Part shown: piece by piece, positions 8,632-16,558 of the stretch
How positions within the stretch are numbered: the first letter of the stretch is position 1
Layout: the number at the start of each line of letters is the position of its first letter
NCBI RefSeq assembly: GCF_002216775.1
Contig: NZ_CP022315.1
Coordinates: forward strand, 2,356,001-2,420,000
Source of the DNA: Virgibacillus phasianinus
GTDB lineage: Bacteria; Bacillota; Bacilli; Bacillales; Amphibacillaceae
Reading direction: 5' to 3'
DNA: 64,000 nucleotides
Position numbers and translations under genes: made by a program
The notes under the pieces: model-generated
What the model was told of the DNA's origin: nothing
The model's database searches: none
What the model saw: only the letters and a program-made list of their open reading frames with translations

Positions 8632-8661
8632 GAAAAAATGACCCCACACAAGTGGAGTCAT
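8632..8661 (-). terminator. Terminator of the DASS transporter gene
   Basis: On the minus strand ATGACTCCA and TGGGGTCAT pair around CTTGTG and are followed by TTTTTT. It separates the transporter gene from the bioY operon, which runs in the same direction. Confidence 0.85.
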
Positions 8662-8667
8662 CTAAGC

Positions 8668-10314
8668 TTAATTTTTAAATGCATCTGGCAAATGCGATAA
8701 ATCAATTCCCCATGCTAATGGGAGATAGAAATAGACCGCAGCTGTAACTAAAATGATGCCGACAATATTTAATAGAAATCCTGCTTTTGCCATATCTGGA
8801 ATTCGTAAATATCCTGATCCGAAAACTACAGCATTCGGTGGTGTTGCAACCGGCAGCATGAATGCACAAGATGCGGCCACAGCTGCAATAATCATCACGG
8901 AAAAAGGGTGAATGTTAAGTGCCAAGGCCAAGGAAGCCATAATTGGATACATCATCGAAGCTGTAGCAGTATTCGATGTTAACTCCGTCAAGAAGATAAC
9001 GAGTGTCGCAACGACTAGCATTACAATTAATAAATTGACACCCTCAAGCGCACTTAATTGGTTTCCGATCCATTCCGATAAACCTGATTCGACAAATCCA
9101 GCGGCAACTGCAAGACCACCACCAAATAATAATAGTATTCCCCAGGGAAGCTTAACCGCAGTGTCCCAATCCAGAAGATGATCTCCTTTTTTGTTGATCG
9201 AAGGAATGATGAACAGAACGATTGCAAATGTCATTGCGATCACTGCGTCATTTATATTTTCACTAATGTGTACAAGTAAAAATGATCGTGTTATCCACGA
9301 CAGTGCTGCAAGAAGAAAGACTACAAATACAGCTTTTTCTTCAAATGATGCAGAACCAAGCTTCTTTTTTTCCGATTGAATCAGCTCTCTGCCACCTGGA
9401 AGTTTTTTAACTTTAAGTGGAAATGCGACTTTTACAAGATAGACCCAGGCGATAATAATAAAAATCCATGCAATTGGTACACCGAACAGCATCCATTTTG
9501 CGAATGATAACTCGACACCGTAAAATTTATCGATAGCAGCCGCTAATGCTGTGTTCGGCGGCGTGCCGATTAGTGTACCAATACCACCAAGAGAAGCAGA
9601 GTAAGCAATACCTAACATCAGCGCCTTTCCGAAGCCAAAGTTTTCTTTTGACGTATCAACAGCATCATCATCTTTAAGTGCCTCAGACACCTGATAAATG
9701 ATTGCCAGGCCAATTGGGACCATCATCATTGCTGTTGCAGTATTTGAAATCCACATGGATAAAAACCCTGTTGCAACCATAAATCCGAGAATAATCCGGT
9801 CTGTATTGGTACCAATCATTGAGATTATACTAAGTGCAATACGCTTATGAAGATTCCATTTTTCCATTGCCAGGGCAATCATGAATCCACCCATAAATAG
9901 AAAAATAGTATCATCCCCATAAGAGGCCGTGGTTGCCCCGATATCCAATCCGCCAGTTAAAGGAAATAGAATAATAGGCAAAAGTGATGTCGCGGGAATT
10001 GGGATAGCTTCAGTCATCCACCAGACCGCGATCCAAATAGTACTGGCCAAAACACCCTTTCCTTCACCAGAAAGCCCTTCAGGTGAAAATAATGTTAAAG
10101 TTAAAATGAATAAAATTGGTCCAAGAAATAGTCCGATTAACTGTGGAGTTTTATAACTCCGTTTATTTCCATCACCATTTCCGCCCGAAGATTTGGCCTT
10201 TGAGCTGCTGTCTGTTTTACCGATATTTGACGAATTTGGCCGGACGAAAAAGCTTAATAAATCTTTTGCTTGATCGTGCTTGTCCCATAACCAATCCCAA
10301 GTAGCTGTTATCAT
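8668..10314 (-). CDS. DASS (SLC13) family dicarboxylate/anion symporter
   Basis: This 548-aa Na+-coupled anion transporter is of the divalent anion:sodium symporter family. Two SNT substrate/sodium motifs are visible, ISNTATAMMMVP and TSNTATASMMYP, with GTPPNTALAA and a matching late TPPNAVVFG loop, as in the VcINDY inverted-repeat fold. About eleven membrane segments follow an unusual hydrophilic N-terminal extension of roughly 50 residues rich in Ser and Gly. Likely substrates are succinate, malate or related C4 acids; sulfate is possible. The start at 10314 follows AGAAGGAGG. It is a single-gene unit with its own terminator. Confidence 0.88.
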   Translation of the reverse strand: MITATWDWLWDKHDQAKDLLSFFVRPNSSNIGKTDSSSKAKSSGGNGDGNKRSYKTPQLIGLFLGPILFILTLTLFSPEGLSGEGKGVLASTIWIAVWWMTEAIPIPATSLLPIILFPLTGGLDIGATTASYGDDTIFLFMGGFMIALAMEKWNLHKRIALSIISMIGTNTDRIILGFMVATGFLSMWISNTATAMMMVPIGLAIIYQVSEALKDDDAVDTSKENFGFGKALMLGIAYSASLGGIGTLIGTPPNTALAAAIDKFYGVELSFAKWMLFGVPIAWIFIIIAWVYLVKVAFPLKVKKLPGGRELIQSEKKKLGSASFEEKAVFVVFLLAALSWITRSFLLVHISENINDAVIAMTFAIVLFIIPSINKKGDHLLDWDTAVKLPWGILLLFGGGLAVAAGFVESGLSEWIGNQLSALEGVNLLIVMLVVATLVIFLTELTSNTATASMMYPIMASLALALNIHPFSVMIIAAVAASCAFMLPVATPPNAVVFGSGYLRIPDMAKAGFLLNIVGIILVTAAVYFYLPLAWGIDLSHLPDAFKN

Positions 10315-10490
10315 AGTTGACCTCCTTCTTGTTCATATTCATTTATTATACAAATTTTAAGAAAAACCAACAAGGAAAAAGTGTCTGCGCTTTCATTCCA
10401 AAGCGATTGTGCTATCATCTGGACATGCCGAATTAAAATAACTGGAAATCTTTCACCTGTGTAAACCGTTATAATATGGAGGTGATTACA

Positions 10491-10556
10491 ATGAAAAATA
10501 ATCCGGATATTGAATCTTCCGAGGGTAAAAAGGAGCAAATCTCCTTCCTGTCATGA
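10491..10556 (+). CDS. Small ORF, 21 aa, upstream half of an overlapping pair
   Basis: A strong ribosome site (GGAGGTG, 8 nt before ATG) starts MKNNPDIESSEGKKEQISFLS, a charged peptide. Its stop TGA overlaps the ATG of the next small ORF as ATGA. The pair could be a translationally coupled duo, or one small membrane protein broken by a frameshift. No function is known to me. Confidence 0.45.
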   Translation: MKNNPDIESSEGKKEQISFLS

Positions 10557-10615
10557 TAATCATGTACGCAATTACAATATTTCTTTTCATCGTTAAAGTA
10601 AGGCGGCTGAAATAA
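10553..10615 (+). CDS. Small ORF, 20 aa, single hydrophobic segment
   Basis: The peptide has a hydrophobic stretch (IIMYAITIFLFIV) followed by the basic tail KVRRLK, a typical small membrane peptide. It overlaps the previous ORF by ATGA. If a single base were removed in the overlap, the two would join into a protein of about 40 aa with a charged N-terminus and one membrane helix. Confidence 0.4.
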   Translation: MIIMYAITIFLFIVKVRRLK

Positions 10616-10686
10616 TTTAATTGATTGGTCACTCGAAATAGTATAAAATAGCGTGAATGATATTCGGATAAAGAGAGATGACAGCA

Positions 10687-11874
10687 ATGCCGAAGTACAT
10701 ATGGCTATTAGCAATTGCAACAACTATTAATGTGACTGGGGCCTCATTTTTATGGCCGCTTAATACCATCTATATGCATAATGAACTAGAAAAAAGTTTA
10801 GCCTTTGCGGGGTTTATTTTGATGTTTAACCAGGGAGCGTCAATCGCGGGAAATATGATTGGCGGAATGTTATTTGATAAGTTAAGTGCGTTTAGAACCA
10901 TCATGATTGGAATGTCCATTGCATTCGCAGCGTCTGCGGTTATGTCGGTCTACCATAGCATTGTGCCTTATTCAATCCTGCTCGTTTTAATTGGCTTTGG
11001 AGCTGGAATGACATGGCCTGTTATGTTTGCAATGGCAGGATCCGTTTGGCCCCAAGGTGGCAGACGGGCATTTAATGCAATCTACGTCGCGCAAAATTTG
11101 GGTGTCGCACTTGGAGCCTCACTTGGCGGATATATTGCAAGTATTTCTTTTAATTATATCTTTATTGCGAATGCGCTCCTTTTTGCAGTCTTTTTGGTTA
11201 TTGTTTTAACAACCTTTAGAGGGATGGATAAAGAGCGCGACCGTCAAATGAATACTACTATCCTTGAGCAAAACTTAACGATTAAAAATAAATCTGCTTT
11301 TACTGCACTTTTAATATTATGCACCGGTTTTCTGGTTTGCTGGCTCGCGTATAGTCAATGGCAGTCAACGATTGCCTCTTATACGCAGGATGTAGGAATT
11401 GGATTAGAGCAATACAGTATGCTTTGGGCAATTAATGGTTTTCTTATCGTTTTAGGACAGCCTCTGCTAAAATTAATTATAGACCGGGTTACCTCAACGA
11501 AGAAACAAATATATATTGGTAATTCAATAATTATCGCGGCATTTATTATAGTTATGTTTGCAGAAGCATTTACTTTATTTGCCGTTTCGATGGTTATTTT
11601 GACTGTTGGTGAGATGATTCTGTGGCCGGCGATTCCTACTTTAGCCAATGAACTTGCCCCAAAAGGTCGCGCAGGTTTCTATCAGGGGTTTGTTAATAGT
11701 GTTGCGGCAGCGGGGAGGATGGCTGGTCCATTGATTGGCGGATTGATTGTCGATTTATACTCCATTCAATTGCTGTTCTTTGTCCTGATTGCCCTATTAG
11801 TCATCCCATATATCACCACACATTTATATGACCACGGACTAACACCAACTATAAAGGAGAATGAACATGTCTAA
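10687..11874 (+). CDS. MFS transporter (drug/efflux-like)
   Basis: This 395-aa protein has 12 hydrophobic segments and two-fold MFS symmetry. It has a GGMLFDKLSAFRT loop between helices 2 and 3 and a second-half loop near LIIDRVTSTKKQ. The fold resembles multidrug-type H+ antiporters, but no substrate motif is diagnostic. The start is uncertain. ATG 10687 is preceded by a weak AGAGAG; ATG 10678 would add three residues with even poorer spacing. The stop overlaps the HAD gene by 8 bp, suggesting co-translation. Confidence 0.8.
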   Translation: MPKYIWLLAIATTINVTGASFLWPLNTIYMHNELEKSLAFAGFILMFNQGASIAGNMIGGMLFDKLSAFRTIMIGMSIAFAASAVMSVYHSIVPYSILLVLIGFGAGMTWPVMFAMAGSVWPQGGRRAFNAIYVAQNLGVALGASLGGYIASISFNYIFIANALLFAVFLVIVLTTFRGMDKERDRQMNTTILEQNLTIKNKSAFTALLILCTGFLVCWLAYSQWQSTIASYTQDVGIGLEQYSMLWAINGFLIVLGQPLLKLIIDRVTSTKKQIYIGNSIIIAAFIIVMFAEAFTLFAVSMVILTVGEMILWPAIPTLANELAPKGRAGFYQGFVNSVAAAGRMAGPLIGGLIVDLYSIQLLFFVLIALLVIPYITTHLYDHGLTPTIKENEHV

Positions 11875-12613
11875 AATCGATAAACAGATTAAATTAATCG
11901 CACTTGATATGGATGGTACTTTACTGACAAGTGATGAAAGGATTTCGGAACGTACACATAATGCAATAAAGCAGGCTATGGATAGAGATGTGCAAGTTGT
12001 TCTCAGCACTGGTCGCTGGTTGGGATCATGTTATCCGTATGCGGAAGCACTTGGATTAACATCTTTCCTTGTTACCAGTAACGGCGGCGAAATTTGGACA
12101 ATGGCCAAAGAACTAGTTGAACGTCATAAAATTGATTCTGCCTTAATGGAAAAAATGTGGAACCTTGGTAAAGAATTCGGTATGGGCTGCTGGATGATTG
12201 CTACCGATGTTGTGTGGCGGGGGGAACGCCCTAACAATTTCACTGAGCATGAATGGTTGAAAATCGGTTTTGATTCACACATTCCAAGTAATTTGGAAAA
12301 ATTCATGCAAGAACTTTCCCATTTTGATGGATTGGAATTAACCAACTCCCAACCTCATAACTTGGAAGTTAATCCTAAAGGTGTACATAAAGGCAGCGCA
12401 TTGCAAAAGATTTGCGGCAAGCTTGATCTTAAGATGGACGAAATTATGACCGTGGGTGATAGCTTGAATGACATGAAGATGATTCAACAGGCGGGTCTAG
12501 GGATAGCAATGGGAAATGCCCAAGAAGCTATCAAAAAAGCCGCAGATTTTACGACGGATACAAACGACCGTGATGGCGTCGCCAAAGCAATAGAGCATTT
12601 TGTTCTTGATTAA
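11867..12613 (+). CDS. HAD-superfamily phosphatase, Cof/YidA-like
   Basis: This 248-aa haloacid dehalogenase-type hydrolase would dephosphorylate sugar phosphates or similar small molecules in the cytosol. Motif I is LDMDGTLL with both Asp residues, motif II is STGR, and the motif III/IV region is KGSALQKI...TVGDSLNDMKMI. A C2-type cap lies between them, the IIB layout. ATG 11867 is chosen over 11861 because it lies 7 nt after GGAG. It overlaps the upstream MFS gene. The substrate cannot be told from sequence. Confidence 0.88.
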   Translation: MSKIDKQIKLIALDMDGTLLTSDERISERTHNAIKQAMDRDVQVVLSTGRWLGSCYPYAEALGLTSFLVTSNGGEIWTMAKELVERHKIDSALMEKMWNLGKEFGMGCWMIATDVVWRGERPNNFTEHEWLKIGFDSHIPSNLEKFMQELSHFDGLELTNSQPHNLEVNPKGVHKGSALQKICGKLDLKMDEIMTVGDSLNDMKMIQQAGLGIAMGNAQEAIKKAADFTTDTNDRDGVAKAIEHFVLD

Positions 12614-12636
12614 TGAAGGAAGTGAGTGATTTATCG

Positions 12637-12880
12637 AAAGAAAAATCCGAACTAACCGGAAACTGGTGCATATAATCGCTTCGGAAATATACTTCGCTTT
12701 TACGCGGGAGGCCGGTGAGCATCCTCGTGCTGACGCACAAAGGCACTGAAAAGTGGTGGATTTAAAAAACTTCTCTTTTCACCTTTACTTAGTATCATCT
12801 TGAATATACGTAGACTCCTCGTAAAAGTGCTTTTCTTTCTCGAGAGATCTACGTATATTTCCTCCGCTAAATAACAGAAT
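12637..12880. repeat. Dispersed intergenic repeat, mosaic copy
   Basis: 12641-12705 (AAAAATCCGAACTAACCG ... AATATACTTCGCTTT) closely resembles 62442-62515. 12740-12830 (AAGGCACTGAAAAGTGGTGG ... CTTGAATATACG) closely resembles 55695-55775. The block has no convincing ORF and joins two elements that occur separately elsewhere, so it is a mosaic or degraded element. Confidence 0.7.
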
Positions 12881-12950
12881 TGCTCGTATTTTGAGTTACA
12901 CTTTTTCGATATGTCCAACTCTATTTATGTAAAATTTTACTGAAAATGGC

Positions 12951-12979
12951 TTGACTGTAATATGAATTATTGGTAAATT
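12951..12979 (+). promoter_or_regulatory. Candidate promoter of the aminotransferase leader
   Basis: TTGACT followed 17 bp later by TAAATT gives a moderate sigma-A match. It is the last plausible promoter before the structured leader at 13009-13117. Confidence 0.45.
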
Positions 12980-13008
12980 GTTAATATTAAGATAGTAACT
13001 AACTGCTA

Positions 13009-13117
13009 AATCTAATTGACTTGACTGATGAAGTGAAGCAATCCCTTAGATTAAAACCAGTTATATTGATAGGAGCTTGTTTAAATATGTCTTCTATCCA
13101 TATTGCTGGTTTTTTTG
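13009..13117 (+). ncRNA. Structured leader RNA ending in an intrinsic terminator (unknown class)
   Basis: Helix strands AATCTAA (13009-13015), TTG (13016-13018) and ACTT (13019-13022) pair with AAGT (13031-13034), CAA (13039-13041) and TTAGATT (13046-13052). The GAAG and TCCC bulges are only on the 3' side. Four A residues later a long imperfect hairpin (CCAG 13057-13060 with CTGG 13106-13109) is followed by seven or eight T residues. No T-box, SAM, purine or glycine consensus was recognised. It is a candidate riboswitch/attenuator or an independent small RNA. Confidence 0.55.
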
Positions 13118-13160
13118 CACTTAAGGAAAGTATAAAAATTTAAAGGAATTAAGTATAAGC

Positions 13161-13207
13161 AAAACTTCGGCATTCACTATTAAGAACAAGGCGAATGCCG
13201 AGTTTTT
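13161..13207 (+). terminator. Second terminator, 36 nt before the aminotransferase start
   Basis: AAAACT-TCGGCATTC (13161-13175) pairs with GAATGCCGAGTTTT (13193-13206) with one bulged T, and the T-tract ends at 13207. The ATG lies only 36 nt downstream and the ribosome site takes part of that, so gene expression must pass through this hairpin unless a cryptic promoter exists. Confidence 0.75.
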
Positions 13208-13242
13208 CTAATATATTTAATTTTTTGAAGGAGGTTTGAAAA

Positions 13243-14589
13243 ATGGAAAACTTAATTGACTTGGACAAAATGCATTTTATTCATCCAACTTCTTCCATTA
13301 AACAGCAACAGGAAGAAGGGTCAAAGATAATTTTCGAAAAAGGGGACGGGATATACCTAACGGACAAAAATGAAAACGTATACATTGATGCGATGTCTTC
13401 CTTGTGGAACGTCAATATTGGTCATGGAAGAAAAAAGCTAGCAGAAGCAGCAGCTGAACAAATGGAAAAGTTAGCCTTTAGCTCCGCATTTTCGACATTT
13501 AGTCATGAGCCGGCTATCAAGCTTGCCAAGAAAATTGCAACTATTACCCCAACAGGTCTAAACGCAGTTTTCTTTACATCCGGTGGGTCTGAATCAAACG
13601 ACTCGGCTGTCAAACTGGTCCGTCATTATTGGAAAATTCAAGGTCAGCCGAACCGCAGAAAAATTATTTCATTAAAACGTGGGTATCATGGGGTCGCCGC
13701 AGCTTCGACAAGTGTGACAGGAATCCCTGAATTTTGGGGGATGGCTGGTCATTTGATGACAGATTTTGTTCATGCGGATACGCCTTATGGAAAGGGTACT
13801 GAGAAAGCTATCACTTCGCTACGTCATGTGATTGAAGAAGAAGGACCAGAAACAATTGCAGCTTTCATGGCTGAACCGGTGCAGGGTGCCGGTGGCGTTC
13901 TTATTCCGCCAGATGATTATTTCAAAGAAGTCCGTGAACTGTGTAACGAATATGGCATTTTATTGGTCGCCGATGAAGTGATAACCGGATTTGGTCGCAC
14001 GGGTAGGATGTTTGGTATGGAAAATTGGGGTGTTATTCCCGATATGATGACTTTTGCTAAAGGAGTCACTAGTGGCTATATCCCGCTGGGCGGTGTTGTT
14101 GTATCGGATGCAATACATGACGTACTGAAAGAAAAATCTGAAGGGACTTTGTTCCATGGGTTTACCTACAGCGGTCACCCAACAGCAGCTGCTGTAGCCT
14201 TGAAAAATATTGAAATTATCGAACAGGAGAAACTAGTTGAAAACTCACGTAAAATGGGTGAACAACTGGTAAAGGGATTCCAGAAAATGAAGCAGCAATT
14301 GGATATTGTTGGTGATGTGCGTACTATTGGGTTGCTGGGAGCAGTTGAGCTTGTTCAGGATCCTAAGACAAATAAACGCTTTTCATCAGATATGAAAGTG
14401 GCACCTAAAGTGATTGACGCACTGCATGAAAGAGGGGTTATCTGCCGTGCTGTTACATATGAGAGCACAGACATTATTTGCTTTGCACCGCCACTCATTA
14501 TGGAACAGTCGCAAATTGATACATTAGTGGATAAATTGCATGATGCTATATTATTTGTACAGAAACAACTGGGCGTTGAACATAGATAA
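13243..14589 (+). CDS. Class-III PLP aminotransferase (omega-amino acid:pyruvate type)
   Basis: This 448-aa fold-type I transaminase uses an amine or omega-amino acid donor. Seen are FFTSGGSESNDSAVKL (phosphate-binding region), DEVITGFGRTGRMFG with the cofactor Asp, and the PLP Lys in MTFAKGVTSGYIPLGG near residue 290, followed by HGFTYSGHPTAAA. The profile is closest in type to beta-alanine or taurine:pyruvate aminotransferases. The ATG follows AAGGAGG. It is probably transcribed through the tandem terminators upstream and together with the APC permease gene 166 bp downstream. The exact donor is unknown. Confidence 0.88.
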   Translation: MENLIDLDKMHFIHPTSSIKQQQEEGSKIIFEKGDGIYLTDKNENVYIDAMSSLWNVNIGHGRKKLAEAAAEQMEKLAFSSAFSTFSHEPAIKLAKKIATITPTGLNAVFFTSGGSESNDSAVKLVRHYWKIQGQPNRRKIISLKRGYHGVAAASTSVTGIPEFWGMAGHLMTDFVHADTPYGKGTEKAITSLRHVIEEEGPETIAAFMAEPVQGAGGVLIPPDDYFKEVRELCNEYGILLVADEVITGFGRTGRMFGMENWGVIPDMMTFAKGVTSGYIPLGGVVVSDAIHDVLKEKSEGTLFHGFTYSGHPTAAAVALKNIEIIEQEKLVENSRKMGEQLVKGFQKMKQQLDIVGDVRTIGLLGAVELVQDPKTNKRFSSDMKVAPKVIDALHERGVICRAVTYESTDIICFAPPLIMEQSQIDTLVDKLHDAILFVQKQLGVEHR

Positions 14590-14755
14590 TTTTATTGTGG
14601 GGGGTGCTCACCACCTCCCAGCCCTATTTTTCAATTGAATGAATTACACTGGGAGCTACATTTAGATAAATAGATAGAGGGAAGAGGGAGAAGTGCAGTA
14701 AAAGTAGATTGAAAAGTGAATTAATCAAAAATCATCCTGAATGGGGGGAGAAAGA

Positions 14756-16165
14756 ATGAATGATGATCAAAAGCTATTAAAAATATTAGGGAATAAAGAC
14801 GTGCTTGCACTTGCTTTTGGCGCGATGATTGGCTGGGGGTGGGTTGTTACCACCGGGTTATGGATAACAGAAGCGGGATCACTGGGAGCCATTCTTGCCT
14901 TTGCGATTGGTGGTACATTGGTTGTATTTGTTGGTCTAACCTATGCGGAATTGGCTTCAGCTCTTCCACTTGCTGGTGGCGAACATGTCTACAGTTATAA
15001 GGCAATGGGCAGAGCAGCGTCGTTTATAACAACCTGGGCTATAATTCTTGGCTATGTGTCTGTTGTGGCTTTTGAGGCAGTAGCCTTGCCAACTGTTTTT
15101 GAATATTTAATTCCGGGTTACAGCCAGGGGTATCTGTATACAATAGCCGAATGGGACGTTACGGCAACATGGGCAGGTGTTGGTATAGTAGGTTCTTTAA
15201 TCATTACCTGGGTTAATTATCGTGGAATCAAGTTTTCTACATCTATTATGTTTATCCTTACACTGTTAATTATAATCGCAGGCTTATTGCTGATTACCGG
15301 CAGTTCAGTAGGTGGAAATGCGCAAAACATGCAGCCATTATTTGAAAAAGGAATTGCAGGACTATTAACGGTCATCATCATGACTCCATTTATGTTTGTT
15401 GGATTTGATGTCATTCCACAGGCAGCTGAAGAAATAAATCTGCCGCAGAAACGCATAGGGCAATTATTAATATTTTCCGTTTTGCTTGCGGTTGTCTGGT
15501 ATATTGCTGTTATTTTCGGTGTTTCCCGTATACTGACGCCTGCTGAGATTGGTGAATCAAATCTGGTTACAGCAGATGCGATGGCGAAAGCCTTTGGCGA
15601 TAGTCAAATGATGGGGAATATTCTCGTTCTTGGTGGAATTGGTGGAATTTTGACAAGTTGGATTGGCTTCTATGTTGGTGGCAGCAGAGCAATTTATGCA
15701 CTTGCTAAAGCTGGTATGCTTCCTAAGGCTTTAGGTGAACTCCATCCGAAATATAAAACACCGCATAAGGCTATCCTGCTCATTGGTTTCTTTTCAACGA
15801 TTGCCCCATTATTGGGCCGTCCGGCGCTAGTTTGGCTTGTTGATGCTGGTGGACTTGGACTTGTTATCGCATGGTTAATGGTTGCGATTTCGTTTATCAT
15901 TCTCCGTAAAAAGGCTCCAGACATGAAACGGCCATTTAAACTTGGTGGAGGTACGACAATTGGCTGGATAGCAGTTGTGATGGCTGCAGGGATATCTGTA
16001 CTTTATATGCCGGGTATGCCTTCAGCACTTGTCTGGCCTTATGAGTGGGTGATTGTAGGGTTCTGGATTGTTTTAGGGTTTATCCTTTATAAAATTTCAA
16101 TGGCTAAGTACGGTAAAGAATACGCAGATGACCATATGAAAAAAGAAATTGATCGAGTGGCATAA
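14756..16165 (+). CDS. APC-family amino acid permease
   Basis: This 469-aa transporter has 12 hydrophobic segments and the APC signature in helix 1, GAMIGWGWVVTTGLW. Other APC features are the NYRGIKFST stretch and the later GGSRAIYALAKAGMLPKALGELHPKYKTP region. It probably imports an amino acid or amine processed by the upstream aminotransferase. ATG 14756 is preferred over 14741 because GGGGGGAG sits just before it; the earlier start lies inside the ribosome site. A strong terminator follows. Confidence 0.88.
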   Translation: MNDDQKLLKILGNKDVLALAFGAMIGWGWVVTTGLWITEAGSLGAILAFAIGGTLVVFVGLTYAELASALPLAGGEHVYSYKAMGRAASFITTWAIILGYVSVVAFEAVALPTVFEYLIPGYSQGYLYTIAEWDVTATWAGVGIVGSLIITWVNYRGIKFSTSIMFILTLLIIIAGLLLITGSSVGGNAQNMQPLFEKGIAGLLTVIIMTPFMFVGFDVIPQAAEEINLPQKRIGQLLIFSVLLAVVWYIAVIFGVSRILTPAEIGESNLVTADAMAKAFGDSQMMGNILVLGGIGGILTSWIGFYVGGSRAIYALAKAGMLPKALGELHPKYKTPHKAILLIGFFSTIAPLLGRPALVWLVDAGGLGLVIAWLMVAISFIILRKKAPDMKRPFKLGGGTTIGWIAVVMAAGISVLYMPGMPSALVWPYEWVIVGFWIVLGFILYKISMAKYGKEYADDHMKKEIDRVA

Positions 16166-16171
16166 TAAAGC

Positions 16172-16220
16172 AGACGAATCAACATACCAATTGGGTAGTG
16201 TTGTTTCGTCTTATTTTAAA
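16172..16220 (+). terminator. Terminator after the APC permease
   Basis: AGACGAA, CAACA and ACC on the left pair with GGT, TGTTG and TTCGTCT on the right (16172-16211) and are followed by TATTTTAAAA. The aminotransferase/permease unit therefore ends before the doeA promoter. Confidence 0.85.
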
Positions 16221-16247
16221 ATGGAAATTACAATAATCAGAATATTA

Positions 16248-16311
16248 TTGACACATAAAAAAGTGGTGGATTATAATATAATATATAGAAACATAATGTC
16301 GACAATCGACA
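16248..16311 (+). promoter_or_regulatory. doeA promoter and 15-bp palindromic operator
   Basis: TTGACA (16248-16253) and TATAAT (16272-16277) are 18 bp apart. TGTCGACAATCGACA (16297-16311) is a 6-3-6 palindrome. Its exact reverse complement occurs once more, at 18929-18943, just downstream of the gntR promoter. The operator would cover about +13 to +27, a roadblock position. About 270 nt of leader follow before the start codon, with no clear ORF. Within it AAATCCTCT (16384) and AGAGGATTT (16501) are complementary. Confidence 0.8.
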
Positions 16312-16558
16312 GATGGCTGTTGTTCCATTGCAATTATTGTTCTTTTCGATAAAAATGGTACGGGGGTCAATGGATGCACATGTAAATCCTCTAATATCAT
16401 TTTTCCCATCGACCAGACATTCTTGAAAAGTTACCCAACAAACTCACAGTTAATACACCATATATTTCGTAATCCCAACCACAGAGAGGATCTAAATTTC
16501 AGAGGATTTGACGGCGTTTCCAAAAGAAAGAAAGCTAAATTAAGTACGAGGGGAAGCG

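Noticed and set aside
12951-13210. T-box leader for the aminotransferase/permease genes
   Set aside because: No T-box sequence (AGGGTGGNACCGCG type) and no specifier-loop arrangement could be found.
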